Program-made: the position numbers and the translations under genes | Shown here: positions 23,540 to 37,200 of the stretch, piece after piece | How positions within the stretch are numbered: the first letter of the stretch is position 1 | How the letters are laid out: every line of letters starts with the position of its first letter | Notes under the pieces: generated by a model | Told to the model about the DNA's origin: nothing | The model's input: the letters and a program-made list of their open reading frames with translations, nothing else | The model's database searches: none | From: Monosporascus cannonballus | Taxonomy: Eukaryota; Ascomycota; Sordariomycetes; Xylariales | Assembly: GCA_004154925.1 (NCBI GenBank) | Contig: QJNS01000009.1 | Span: 186,001 to 250,000 of the forward strand | DNA: 64,000 nt | Direction of reading: 5' to 3'

Positions 23540-25022
23540 AATCACTCTTTAATCCACGTTAAAAATGTTATGGAAGATTGGTTGCGAATCGTTTTAATTG
23601 AATGATAACGTTATCCATCAACCAGGTCAACCACATATGCCATCAGAAAGTAAGTCAGCACCCCGTTCCTCCGCCATTGTCAGCGTGGTCAGCGACATGA
23701 GAGCCCAATGCCCTCTAGGTATTTCTTTGCCTATCCCAAATTTGTGTGGCAACGGACCTAGGTAAAGTGGTAACAGGGCCAAAGGATTCTAAGCGTATGC
23801 CTAACCGCGCGAAGCAAGGTTGAGCGGCAGCTGACCCTCGAGTGTCCTCAACCCCAGGTGCCTAGTACTCCACTGATGTATTCTAGGGTCTCAACTAGCC
23901 GATGAATGCGAAATGAACTAAAAAGGTCAAAAGATAATCACGCCGAAAGACTGTATAGAACCAAGGGGCAAAGGCTGCGTGGAGTCAAAGCGTCAAAGAC
24001 ATCGCTGGAGCGGGTTACTATTGCTACGGGTCAATGGGGCATGTAAAGGACGTCCTAGAATCTGCTAATACGCCCAACCACCTATGTTAAAGAGGGGTAT
24101 GTCCCAGGAGGTTAAACCTCCTTGTCCAACATAAATACCCCCACGCATTCGACGACCGCTACACACAACTTTCCACCGATATGACAAGGTAATATATCCA
24201 ATAACTGCTGACACAGAGCCTGGTGCGGTAAGAGCTTGACCACATCCTTTCGGGAATGCGCACTGCTTTGGCCTTTGTTGGAGGAAAAGGGTGGCCTTGT
24301 TAGTCGTCAAGGCTAGAAGCCATGTAAGCGCCACGGAAATACTTTATTCCCCGCGAGCACACATTGCACAAATCGAGTGTAATTATTTTCTGAACAACCT
24401 CAAATTTCAAGAAAAATAATTATAAAAGGTCAACCGCTTATTAAAACAGAGTATTAATGCGGTTATATATGTTTTAAACGAGTAAATTCAAAGCATGGTA
24501 TTAAAAGAATTATTTTCTTTTTAAATAGTGTTATAATATAAAGCTGGAAATTGAAACATATATTAGACATATTATATATAAAAAGAATTCCTTAATACAA
24601 ATTATTCTGAATATAATTAACATAACATTTAGATATTTGTATAAGATATTGTAGGTTATTAAAATAATGAAAGAATTAATATATATTTAAGATTTTCATC
24701 ATATATTTAAAATTATAACATATTGTGTTAAATCTTTTTTTAAAAAAATTAAATAGTTTTATAAAACATTTATTTAAAGTAAAACAAATAGGTATATAAA
24801 TTATATTCCTTATAAAAATGTTATTTTCCGATTTAAATATATATTAACGGCTATATTACGCGAAAGGCATAATTTATATATAGACATTTCGTGATATAAT
24901 AACTTTACTAAATACATATATAAGAAAGGTTTATAGTAATAGAAATTAGTGTTTGTATACAAATTAAATTATGTAATTATTTTTACTTTTTATCTCAGCT
25001 TTCTAAAATAATTGCAAAGTAT
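23540..25022. other. GC-normal patch (to about 24350) then AT-rich spacer
   Basis: The first 800 bp have near-normal GC and no RIP look. An 89-codon - strand frame (24065-24334) has no recognisable feature. It could be a stranded piece of unique DNA or an unknown repeat. From about 24380 to element B the sequence is very AT-rich and featureless. Confidence 0.45.
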
Positions 25023-25456
25023 TGTAACGAACTTGTTATACATCCACCTGGAGGTATAAGCAGTATCCGAAATGGGGTCTTGATTTGCAGATAACAATAA
25101 GGCGAGGAATAATTTAATGGTTTGTTCGTTAAAAAGATTTAAAGACTTTTCTTTTAATTAAAGAACGGTACAGTTGCCTTTTGATTAAGAGCTTAAATTA
25201 ATAGCTAAAAAGCGAAATTAAGTAAGTGCTATTTTACAAAAAAAATTACTTTATTATATATCCTCCCTTATTTCCCTTAATCTTTGGAGTTTACGAGAGA
25301 CTATGTTTCCGTAATCTCTGGAGATCTCCGAGCGTCTCTGTAAATTAACAAAGATATATGTAAATCCGAGGTTTTTCCGGTTAAAGTGGAGATTAAAACA
25401 AGTTAGTTTACCTGGTTTTTTTCGGATTTAATGGAATCCCCTTTTTAGACGTAACA
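25023..25456 (-). repeat. 3' LTR of element B
   Basis: A 434-bp LTR. Relative to the other LTR it carries about 37 extra bases near 25290-25330, where the motif TCTGGAG/TTTGGAG occurs twice; this looks like a local duplication here or a deletion in the partner. It is more AT-rich than the 5' LTR. Confidence 0.9.
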
Positions 25457-25925
25457 TTATTCCCTTTTTTCCAGGATCTTTGTCCCAAAGATTAGCAGGT
25501 AAACTAATTTCTTTTCTTTTTATTTTTTTTATGTTATAACGTTATTAACCATATTAGGCAAACTTTCAAAACGCGCCAAAACTTTTATTAAAAGTTATCG
25601 CAACCTTACTAAGGCCATTTTTGATTTTGGTTTTAAAGTTATATTGTACATACGTTATTTCGAAAAGAAACTTTTTTGCAAAATGCTAAAAGCCCGGAAA
25701 AGCTGTTAGAATTATTTGTTGGCTAACGTCTAAATTTGTGATGGAAATTATATTTTATTTTCGTTTTTACATAATATTCGGGTTAAAAAACTGCGGATAA
25801 AATAAGAAAAACGTTTGGCGGTTTAACAACTCCAGAAGTTGTCCAACCGTATTGTTCGTTTGGACCGTTAATTAGAATAATTATATTCCAAAGGAATGTT
25901 ATTTATTTAAAGAGGTTTTAAAAAT

Positions 25926-26120
25926 ATGGACGAATTAGAAAAGCAAAAGAAAATGGAGGAAAAACGTCGTCGGGTGGAAAAAAAGCAAGTACGGCTTGCG
26001 TTAGAAACGGGTATCTTAGCGGAGGCCTTTATCTTTTTCGACTGGAACAACGTAGGGTTGGATTTATGTGGGGGTCCGTTATCGCCTGCGACCTTGGCCG
26101 TATTAGAGACGGTTAGTTAG
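25926..26120 (+). CDS. Small open frame in element B, opposite to pol; function unknown
   Basis: A 64-codon frame with ATG and stop. Its GC is near 47% and it has no RIP stops, while the neighbouring element sequence is full of them. The product starts with a strongly charged helix (residues 2-25, Glu/Lys/Arg/Gln-rich) and continues to a hydrophobic segment with FFDWNNVGLDL near residues 38-48, then a Pro/Gly/Leu tail. It lies between the element's 3' LTR and the integrase end on the strand opposite to pol. A decayed sequence of the same order (LDEL, basic stretch, FFDW) occurs on the + strand at about 44010-44110. I recognise no family. It could be an accessory gene of the element, a fragment of an inserted repeat, or a chance survivor. 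Confidence 0.4.
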   Translation: MDELEKQKKMEEKRRRVEKKQVRLALETGILAEAFIFFDWNNVGLDLCGGPLSPATLAVLETVS

Positions 26121-29100
26121 GATTTTGGCGGTGGAACGTCTTAATTAGGTTTATCGTATTCGTTAAGTGGTTAAGTGGTTTTTACGTATTTTCTTTATAT
26201 AAGTATTTTTTTTATTTGATTAGGTATTAAATTTTGTTTTTAATTATTTTAAAGTTTAGTATTTGTTCGATTTCGTATTTGTCGGAATTTTTTTTAAGTT
26301 TTAAATTTGTTTTTAACAGGGCGTTTTTGGGTGTTAATTTAAGTAAGGAAATATGGAAGATAAGGTGTATTTTTATGTTTTTGGGTAGCGATAGTTGGTA
26401 ATTAATTTTGGAAATAATTTTTTCAACTTTAAACGGGTTAAGTTTTTTGAAATCGAATTTATCGTTAGGTTTTTTCGTTTTGATTTATAAAATGTTTAAG
26501 GTTGCGTTTTGTTTTTGACGTAATAAGTAAATTTTATTTTTTTTCGTTAAAATTAATTCCTTAATTTTTTTCTTATTGTAATATTAGGTTATTTATTGTT
26601 AAAAAAATCGCAATTTGTTTTAAAAACGGGCTTAAATTGTTTTAATTTTTATTATTAATATTTTTGCTTTTGGGATAATTATAATAATTTTTGGTACCCT
26701 ATTAAGTAATTATTTAGGTCGTTTTACCTTTATATCGTGCCCATATACTGCCGTATAAGGAAATATGCTTATATTTTCGTTAATAGATATATTGTAGGCG
26801 ATTTGTGCCAATAGTAAAAATTTTACCTAGTTATTTTATTGGTTATTAACGTAATTTCGAAAATATTATTTTAGGATTTAATTAAGTTATTTTATTTGTC
26901 CATCTGTTTAAAAATAATATATTATTAAAAATTTAAATTTAATACCGATTTATTTAAAAACGCTGGTATCAAATTTTGAAATAAAAAGCATATTTTTATC
27001 GGAAATAATTTTTTCTGGTATTCCATACTTATTTAGGTAATGTTTAATAAAGGCGTAAATTAACTATTTTACCGTTACGTTTCCTTTAAAAGGTAAAAAA
27101 TATCCGTATTTGGTAAATCTGTTAACGATTACCCATATTCTATTATATTCGACCTTAATAATTGGGTTTTTAAATAAAGGTAAATTAATAATAAAATTTT
27201 AAGTTATGGCGTTCCATATTTTATTAGGAATATTAATAAGTTATAGTAACCCGTAAGGTTTATAATATGCTACCTTAGCTTTATTGCAAATATTATAATT
27301 TTTGATTACTTTTTTAATTATTTGGCGTAGTTCTGAAAAGTCGTACTTTTTTTATAATTGTCTGGTAGTTTTGAAGATTTCTTAATATCCGTACAATAAG
27401 TTTTCGTAAAATTCCTTTACGAACTGTTTTTATTAATCTTTTGGAATATAGACTTTGTTATGGTATAGTAGCTAGTTTTTTGGCTGTTTTTTTAGCTGTT
27501 AAACTTTTTTTTGTTTTTTTGTATCGTAAAAATTTCGGAACCGTATTAAAAGTTCGGGAATTGGTTTTTTTATTATTTTATATAACTGTACGGTGCTGTT
27601 TTTGTTGTATTATAATATCTGCATGTTTGTTTTGGGAACTTTGGAGTCGTAATTTTTTTTGCGATTAAAAATATTTGCTTAAATGTTTTTTTTTGATATA
27701 ATATATTTTGAAATTAAATTTTGCTAGAAAAATTATTTAAGTTTTATGTTTTTTATTTAGTTTTTGTACTTTTATAAATCGGATAAGGTTTTTGTAATTA
27801 AAGTAAATATTAAAAGGTTTTCGTATTCCGTTAAAAAAGGGTTTTTATTCTTTAAAAGCGTTAATAATTGCTAATAATTCTTTATCGTAAATTGGATATT
27901 TTAATTTTACATTTCGGAATATTTTTAAATAATATGCCATTGGGTACTATTTGCCGTTATCCTTTAATTATTTTAGGACGGCATTTAATACGTAATTTGA
28001 AATATCCGTTTTTAAGCGTTTTCTTTTATCGGCGTTAAGTAATCTTATTATGGGTCCGTTAATAATTATATCTTTTAGGGTTTGGAATATTTTTTTCGTT
28101 TCTTTTAAAAATTTAAATTTTTTTCTTACATATTTTTTGGTAGTAAGTTTCGTTAATAACTTAATTATATTTCCGTATTCCTTAATTAGGCCGCGTACGT
28201 AACCCGTAAATCTTAAAATCTGCCGGATATTTATGACGGTTACCTTATTAAGAATAGGTTAGTCTTTAATTGTTTTTATCTTAAAATATTAAATCTAAAT
28301 TTGGCCGGGGGTAAAAATGTATCCCAGAAAATTTAGTTTTTGCGTATATTATATATTTTTGGCTGGGTTAATTCGGATATTTGTTTCGTTTAATATCTGG
28401 AGCACCTGGGCAATTTGTTTTTTGTACTTTTCTAAAGTTTCGGAATATATGAAAATATCGTCGAGATAGACGAATATAAATTTGTCCAGAAATTTTCTGA
28501 ACGTAATTATAATTAGGCGTTGAAAACTAGCGGGGACATTAATAAGCCCCATAAGTATTATTTTGTATTTGTAAAGTCTATATATTATTTTAAATGCCGT
28601 TTTTTATTTTTTTTCTTTAGTTATTTTAATACGCTAATAACTGTTTCGAAAATTAAATATAATAAACTATTTTACTTTATTAGCGTTTTCCTTTAGCGTA
28701 TTTATAAAGGTTAAGGGATATCCATTTTTAATCGTAATATCGTTTAACTATTTGTAATTAATTACTTTTTTAAATCGTCGATACTTAGGTAATATTGTGA
28801 AGGATTCATTTGCAATCTGGATTTCCTTAATAATATAACAGATTTCTTGGTTATTTTCTTTAAGTAACTTTTGTTTTTGTTCTTATAAAAATATTTAACT
28901 TTTCTAGTTAATATATGGGTTGTTAAACTTAAATTACGGCACTCCCAAAATAATATCGTGCCCGGAAATATTAATAATATCCAATAATATTTATTTTTAA
29001 TATCCTTAAATCCATACTGGAAATTTTTCAGTTTCCCAAAAAATTCGTCCGTTTCCGTACGTAAATAAATTTCCGTCCACTGTACGTAATCTATAAAACT

Positions 29101-31576
29101 TTAATTTATATTTTTAAGGAATTTAATGTTTTTTTATTATTTTAAGGAAAATGAAATTACTTTCGGCTTTTAAGTCGATTATAGCTTTAAATATTTTGTT
29201 TTTATACCGAAAAAAAATCTTTATCTGGTTACGTAATCTTTTTATTACCTTACATAAGGTTTTATATATTAAGGTTTTTCGATACCTTATTTTTAAGCGC
29301 CTTTATCGTTTTTTGATTAACGCGGTTTATTTGCAAAAAAACGTTTTTATTTTCGAGCCTTTTTGGCCGCGTATTTAGTACAATAATTATTTATATACTT
29401 ATATCATTTCTTTTTATCCAACTGGTATCCGAAAATAACTATTTCTTTCTGGCTTATCCTTTGGTTTTATATTTTTTTAGTTATAAGGTCGGAAAAGTAC
29501 ACCTCCGAAAACGATATTCCTATATTTAAGAACTTATGTTAAATGCAAAACGTCGGGATATAATATAAATATCCTTACGATATGGCCTTTTAACTCCGTT
29601 TTAAATTAGGATGTAAATAATAAAACTTAGGGTATTCTGGCTATCGGGGGGTTTTTGTATATTTATATTCGTTATTTAATTTGGTAGGTATTTCTTTATC
29701 CTATTTAGGCCAAAAGTTATTATTTTCTTTAGCTTTAAAATAAACGAGATAATCGTCGAGGTAACAAGCGGTAAAATGTAGCAGGTCGTAAAGGTTCGAT
29801 TTAGGTTTTTTGGCATATATCGAACATTTTGGGAATTTATAAAGCTTTAGGAACAACCGTCCATAATTACTGACGTCAGGTCGGAACTAACCGTTCTGAT
29901 TATGCATCTTATATTAAAATAAGTTAAAATAACAGCGGTATTTTTATTCTATAATTATCCTAAAGGTTATTTATTTTAGGTAATACTTATAGGCTTTAAC
30001 TTTAAAATTTTAACAAATTAAATAATTTTCGTACTTTAAAATATCGCTTTTAATTTAAGTAATTATAACAATAATAAATTCTAGTTGGAAAAAAATCCAG
30101 CTGATTTTTTTCCCTCCTTTTTTACTTTACTATTAGTTTTTTATTTAATTATTTTAACTTTTTTTTAGGGTTAAGAAATTCCTTTTTTCTTAAAGTTTCT
30201 TTTTGCGGAAAAGCGATATTTGCTTTTAAAATGTCCCTTTTTGCCATAATTAAAATATTCCATTTTGGATTTATTTTTCTTAAGCTTCTTTAAAACGGTA
30301 TTTACTTTTTTTAAGGCTTACCTTTATCTTTTTTGTTTCGGTTATTAAAGCTTTTATCGTTATTTCGCTTATTAATCTTTTTTTTTCTCGAGATATCAGT
30401 CGAAAATACGTCGATCGGCAATAATAACCTTATTAATATATTCCGGGAAAAATCTAACCTTTAATTCTTTATATATTTCGTCCTTAATTAAAAGCTTTAA
30501 GCCGTTATAATAAAAGTAAAATAATACGTCTTTCGATAAATTAAAAATGGTAGCAAAGTAATTAAATTGCATTATATATTCGGCGGCTAATTTGGTCTAA
30601 TAAAAAAATATAATTACTTAACAGCGTTTTGCTTTTTGTTAGAATTTCCGAATAAGGTTCGTATTCGTTTTTCGAAATCGTTATATTTGCTGAAAATATA
30701 ATTAATTATACCCGAAAAATTATCCGGGTAATTTTTTAAATAATTTTTTATAATAGGTTCGAACTATAAGAAAATTTTCCTAATAAGCAATTATAAGATA
30801 ATTATTACCTTTTAATAATTTTCGGTTAAAAAATTCTTATAAAATTTAAGGTAAAACCTAGCCTGCACCAAAAATCCTTCCGGGTCCTTAAATCCATTAT
30901 AAAGTTTTAGGGGGTTTAGCTTATAACCCTTAACATCTGGCATTTTATGGTAAATAGGAGGCGGAATAATTCTTTCGCAAATTTAATTTGCTCCGAATAA
31001 TGGCAAAATCGAAATTCCCTCTAGAATTTATTCTGTTCCAAGCAAAAATGGTCGAAAACCATTTCCTTAACTTCGTTCTCTGGCTAAGCCAAACTAAGGA
31101 AAAACCGGTTTCTTTCCTTTGGCGAATCGAATATTTTCCTCCTTTAGGCCTTTAACTTTTTATGCCAAAAGGTCCAATCTTTTTTTCATAATAAGTTTTT
31201 TTCCTTTTCTTTTAGGACCTTAGCTCCGTATTTTTCCTTAACCCCTTTCTTAACTACCTCCTTCTCCGACTCCTCTTCCTAAATTTTAATAATATTTTTA
31301 AAGGTCGGAATAAATTACTATCTGGGCTACAAAAATAATCCTTCTTAAAATTAAATAATAAGGGGTGCTATATTATTAATTAATTGAAAAACTTTTTCGA
31401 TAAGGGGTAAATTATTTAATCTAATTATTAATCCTTTACTGGCTAATAACGGGAATTAAATATACTATTTGTTTTCTAAACGTCGTCCTGTAATATCGGC
31501 TTTATTAAATTTAAAAGAATTTATGCCTAATTAGGCCTTAAATTATTCGTCGGCTATTAATTAAAAATTATCAAAA

Positions 31577-31973
31577 TATAACGAACCTACTATACATCTA
31601 CCTGGAGATATAAGTAATATCCGATATAAGGTTTTAATTTGCAAATAACAATAAAGCAAAAAATAATTTAATGGTTTATTCGTTAAAAAGATTTAAAAAA
31701 AATTTTAATTAAAGAACGGTACAGTTACCTTTTGATTAAAAGCTTAGATTAATAGTTAAAAAACGAAACTAAGTAGGTATTATTTTACAAAAGAAATTAC
31801 TTTACTATATATCCTCCTTTATCTCCCTTGGTCTCTGGAGGTCTCCGGGCGTCTCTGTAGATCAACAAAGACATATGTAGATCCGAGGTTTTTCCGGTCA
31901 AAGTGGAAATCAAAACAGGTCAGCTCACCTGGTCTCTTCCGGGTCTAGTGGAGTCCCCTTCTTGGACGTAACA
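31577..31973 (-). repeat. 5' LTR of element B
   Basis: A 397-bp LTR, partner of 25023-25456. Its outer (right) 150 bases are almost free of RIP changes (TCTCCCTTGGTCTCTGGAGG), whereas the inner part is mutated like the body. The element's two LTRs are therefore unequally mutated. Confidence 0.9.
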
Positions 31974-32191
31974 AGTATAGTATATATACATTTATATTCT
32001 CTATATTTTATATATATTTTTCTGAATATTTATAAACCTTTTGTTTTAGTATTTTATTACCTATAACGGGTTACAAATTCCTAAAATATTTAGATTTTGT
32101 AGTTATTGCGTTATTAGATTTTAATTATTTCAACGTAGTCGAATTTGTCGTTTGGAAATTATTTACACCCGATTTGTATACAGAGCTTCCT

Positions 32192-32314
32192 TGTAACGGC
32201 TAAGAGTTTAACCAACTATTAAATCTAAGTCGTACGAGTTTATTTTAATTGGAATATCGTAAAATTCCAAGTAATAAAATAACATAATTACGTTTTGTAA
32301 TATTAAAAGTTTTT
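32192..32314 (-). repeat. Left part of a family A LTR split by a later insertion
   Basis: It starts TGTAACGGCTAAGAG and follows the family through ACGTTTTGTAATATTAAAAGT, then stops abruptly. The family sequence resumes at 43279 with GTAATATTAAAAGTATTTT. The gap of about 11 kb is the insertion described in the next entry. Confidence 0.75.
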
Positions 32315-34039
32315 AGCCGTGGTGTCCCATACTCCAAATTACGCAAACCGATACGCATAACAAGAAACCAACATAAAAGAACCAATTAATAAATAACAAA
32401 TATAAACCAAGCACATAAGAACGCCAAAAACTCAGTGTCCCATAATACATAGTAAGATAAACCCAGATATGAATTTTATATTCACAAAATGACATCTTAA
32501 ATTATGTTACCAAACCAGCTATTCAAGGTAGTAATACCCACTTAGGTATTAATGCTCGATAATTCAAAATTACTTTTTGATTTTATTATTCCAGATCTAC
32601 CTAGAACAATTATAAGTAGCTGGTCCTTTGACAAATAACTAGACAACTTTTTCGACTTTAAAGCAGGAGTTGCCAGTACCGTGCAAACCATATCAAATAT
32701 ATAAGAAAACTGTTAAAAATTAAGCCTAAAAGACCCACTTGCCGATAATACGGGCCGATTTAGATTAACGGCCAAATCCGTCTTTTTTACATACTCGAAA
32801 TGCTACCTAAACTTACAAAACTCTACTACGAGGATTCACAAATTAATTTTTTAATAATATTACATTGTTCGTGAAAAATATAAAGACAGCATTTCTTATT
32901 TTTAGTAAATAGAAAGTGGGCATAAAAAATCTAAAAAAACTAAGCTATTTTATTATTAAGAGATTTTACTGAAATATCATTAGGATATATAATAAATTAG
33001 CGATTTGGGGTTATCTTTATAAAAGTAAGGGACGTTTAACCCATATCGGCGGCGATATAACGGAATTAAGATTATTAAAAAAGGATGTTAAAGAAAACTT
33101 TTATTTAGTAACGACGACGATTACTAATAGGGACGAATTTACATCCCGCTTTAAATCGGGCGTATTTAAGAAATTAATACTTAATTACGATAATATACGT
33201 TTTTATATAGACGCCCATTTTAAGCCTCCGATACCAATATATACCTTATCCAAATTTGACGAAATATAGGACCTATTAAAGGAGGTCTCTAATTAGGTTA
33301 AAAAAACCTAAAAAATCTATCAGGTAAGTATTTTGTCCGTCGCCGTTACGGCTTTACGGAGGGAGTACCTCTTTGACCCTTTTCTTTTCGAAACCGGCGG
33401 TCCGAAGGCATTAGTTTATAAAAACATATTTTTTATATAACAAATATTTAATTAAGAGCCATTTTGTTTTCCGATTACATATATATATTTTCAATAACAT
33501 AACCCCTTTATTCCGAAGCCCTTTTTTCCTTTATTTTTCAGAGAGATCTCCTTTTTCAAAAGGAGTTATATATATAAATTGGACTTTACATAAATAAATA
33601 AGGTTACGGTAATTTATTTACGATTTTACGATAAACAAATTTATTAAATTGGTATAATTCTACAAAAGTCCGTTTCTCTACACGGAAATATCTGTAGATA
33701 TAAAATAATATAAGTACGTTTATTAACAGTGTATATATATATATATGAAAAATAATATATTACTGTTATATTATCTTTATATAATTAATATTTGAAGGGA
33801 AATAATATATCTCTATAAAATAAATACATATTTCGTTGCTAATAAAGTTTTCCCGTTATAAATAAATATCTACGAAAAATGTTTTTCTTAATTAGGAATT
33901 GCTCTGTATATATTTAGCTAACCAGAACCTACGTTTATATATAGAGGTAAACGAAAAATAGATAAAGAAAAATTACATTTTTATGGAGATAAAAAAGCTT
34001 TTGCTAGTAAAAATAAAAGGAGCAAAAATACCAAACAGT

Positions 34040-34246
34040 TGTAAGATAATAGACAGCTGTAAGCTTGGGTAAGGTGATCTCCGACCAGTCACAAAGCGTA
34101 TTCCAAAAAATAAATATATTAAGTTACTTTTATCTAGCGTTTCCTATTAGTTGCTAGATGGTAGATTTATATTAATAAGTGGGTCGGTAGCTAATTAATA
34201 ATTAATTAATTATTTTCTTTATTTTTATAAGCGCTGTATTTTTATA
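34040..34246 (-). repeat. 3' LTR of element C
   Basis: A 207-bp LTR beginning TGTAAGATAATAG and ending TTTTTATA (ancestral TTTTTACA). It shares the block AAGGTGATCTCCGACCAGTC with the solo LTR at 42998-43204. Confidence 0.9.
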
Positions 34247-37200
34247 ATAACGTCTCCTTTTTAAATTATTAATTTCATATAAGATATTTCGCAAATTTGG
34301 TTACGTATATTTGTCGATAATTTACTGTCATATTATATTATAAATAATTATTATAATAATTAATACGTACTTTATTACGTAATTAATTATGTTCCGCCTA
34401 ATTTCTTATTATAATCTGTTTTTAATTTCGCTTTATTTACCTTTTCTTTTCTTTTTTGCGCTTATATTTTTTAATTTTTTTTTTACCTACGCGTTTCGTT
34501 CGGTTTTCCCTTTTTCTTTATTTTTATTTCGCCTTTTCCGTTTATTTTACGTATTATTTCCGTCTGCCATATCTTTTTTTGTAAATAGATCTAGAAAAAG
34601 TAATATTTTAATATTAAGAAAAAATAAAATTTCTTTTAATATTATCTTTTTAATACCGATAATAAAATTAATATTAATTATATTACGAGCGGTAGTAAGC
34701 CGAATTGTATTTACGTAATATAACGTTATTTTAATTACCGTACGGTTTATATTTAAATTTCGGAGATTTTAAATTATATTGTAATTAATTATTATTATAA
34801 AATATTTCGTGCGATAAATAACTATTTTTAATTTTATTAATATTATTATTTAATTTTCGTTTAAATTTCGATCGTTTTTAAGGGTACCGCTTAAACGGTT
34901 CGTTAATTTGATATTAATAATTAGGAGTTAATCGACAAATTCGAAAAAGCTCGTATTACGAATATTTAATACGAACGTTTTAACGTAATTGGGGTCGGGT
35001 GTCGATTTGACGTTTTTCGCAAAACCGAATTCGCCTTTAATATAATTCTTATTAAAGAATATCGTTTTTTTAATATAACGGAAATCAATTTCCGATTATC
35101 CGTTATAATTGCGAAAATCTAGTTTTAATATTATTTTTTAAGTTTATAAATTTAGGTTTGTTTTACAAATATTACGATTCTTTTTTATTATTTCGTAATT
35201 AATTTCCGATTAAACATAATTTTAAGGTATCTTTATAAATAAAGCAATTTTCGAAAACCGTTATGCTGTTACGTTCCCTATTTATAAATATTTTTTGTCT
35301 ATTTTGTAACGTTTGAACGAAATTTTAATATTTATTAATAACTATAATGAAAAAACGGCTTTATTTGGCAGAATTATTATTAAACCTACATATATTAAAC
35401 GTTTGAAAAATAGGACCTTATTTTCGATTAATACTAAATTATATTCCGGTTATTTTAGCTTTATTTTTCGTAAAGAATAAATCGTTTTTAAATCTTTTTG
35501 TGTTTTACGCTTAGCAAATTTAATAAACGTATTTGTTTTTTACCATTATATATTTTTTGATCCTTTTCCAATATCTTTATATTAAATTTTTTTAATACGT
35601 TTGTTAAATTTTAATTAATGTAAAACTTTATAATTAAATGCGAAATTCTGTTGTCGAAATAAAGGTTTCACTTTTTTATATTATTTATAGGTTTCCGACC
35701 GGTAGGCGACAAAGTAATTATTTGCCAAAACTTTGAATATAATTATATAATTAAGTAATATTTTAATATTAATATTTTAGTTTTATTTAAAAATACTTTT
35801 TATAATTTTTATAATTATTAAACGATTAATTTCCGATCGGGGTAGTATTACCTTACGATTTTTAAGTTATTTTATTTTTTATAGACGTATTTTATTTTTT
35901 GTTCGTAATATTATAATATTTTAAACGTATATTTCAAATTCTTTCGGGGCTTTTATATATTATATTTGGCGGGCTAACTATTTTATTTAATCAGATATTC
36001 CTATTACCTTGGGTTATTTCGATAACGGACGATATCTTTTATTATTTTTATTATTTTTTTATTAAGTTCGGCAACGTTATCTGGATATCGTTCGGTTTCC
36101 GGTTATATTATAATTTTAATTAAAATATTACAAGGATATTATACATCCGTTAATATTTAATAAGAAAACTAATTATATATACTGAAAATATATTCGCTTT
36201 TTAATTAAAACCTAAATATAAGTAAATATAGATTTTTCATTTTTAAATTTGAAATATTTAATTAATCAATTTCCTAATTGCCTTAACCAAAGTTTTAAAA
36301 ATATATAATATTAATTATAATATTTTTTTCTGGGTTACCGTTATTTTCTCCTAATATTCGTGCATTATCCAATAAATAGCCGTTATCTTTTCGAAATATT
36401 CTTTAATTTCTTATATTTATGTTTTAAACTTTTATAAAAAGTATTTTATTTACATATCGGTTTACGGATAATGAATAATTAATATTTACTGCTTTATTTT
36501 TTATTTTTTTTATAAAATTCGGCCTAAAATATATTCGTTAATCATTTATTTTTATCGTTAATAATTTCAAATAACATATTAAATTTATATTTAATTTTAT
36601 CGGAAAATAATTAAATTAATTCGGCTGTAATTTAGGTTTTATCCTTAAAAATAAACTGTTTTAATTTCGTAAAGCGATCGACGATTACCAGGATTACGTT
36701 ATACTTTAACCCGTGTAAATTTAAGCTTTTAAAAATTTCCGTAATAAAATTTAATGAAATTTTTTAAAACAGTTATTTAAATAACGGCAAAGGTTATAAT
36801 TATTTCTATAGTTTATAGCGCAACTTTATTATACATTAATAATTCGAATATTACGTAATATATTTTTGGATATCGTTCGCTATACGTTTTAGTAAAATTA
36901 TTTAGTTATCAGTTTTAACGTACGCATATCTTTTATATATTTTATCTTTAAATTATTATGGTATTAATTAATTAATTATTTTCGTAAAACTGTTTATAAG
37001 AAAATTATAAATTTATCTCGATAAAGTAAAATTTTATTTAAATTTAAAAAATATTTTCTTTTTATTCCGCCTTAACGTCCAATTATTCGTATTAACCTTA
37101 TAATATTTTATTCTTTAATTTGTAATTTTTAAACCTAATCATAAAATTATTAGAAACTTTCCTGCTAAAATACCGTTTTCTCCTTAAATAGCTTTTTTAC

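Larger units (their letters stand above)
25023..31973 (-). mobile_element. Complete Ty3/gypsy retrotransposon, element B (RIP-degraded)
   Basis: A 6951-bp element bounded by direct LTRs (25023-25456 and 31577-31973), with TGTAAC at the outer left and GTAACA at the outer right. The perfect 5-bp target duplication AGTAT lies at 25018-25022 and 31974-31978. Coding is on the - strand: a gag zinc knuckle at about 30206-30262 with two Cys read as Tyr (YFNYGKKGHF), reverse transcriptase with an intact YLDD at 28457-28468, and an integrase core with the motif VIVNRF, whose Asp codon has become Asn at 27121-27123. A polypurine tract (GGAAAAAAGGGA on the - strand, 25461-25472) adjoins the 3' LTR. It is inactive through stops. 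A separate + strand open frame at 25926-26120 lies beyond the integrase end. Confidence 0.92.

Noticed and set aside
34389..34718. 109-codon hydrophobic + strand frame
   Set aside because: It lies inside element C opposite to pol and is the antisense shadow of a Lys-rich region; apparent membrane segments are runs of T.
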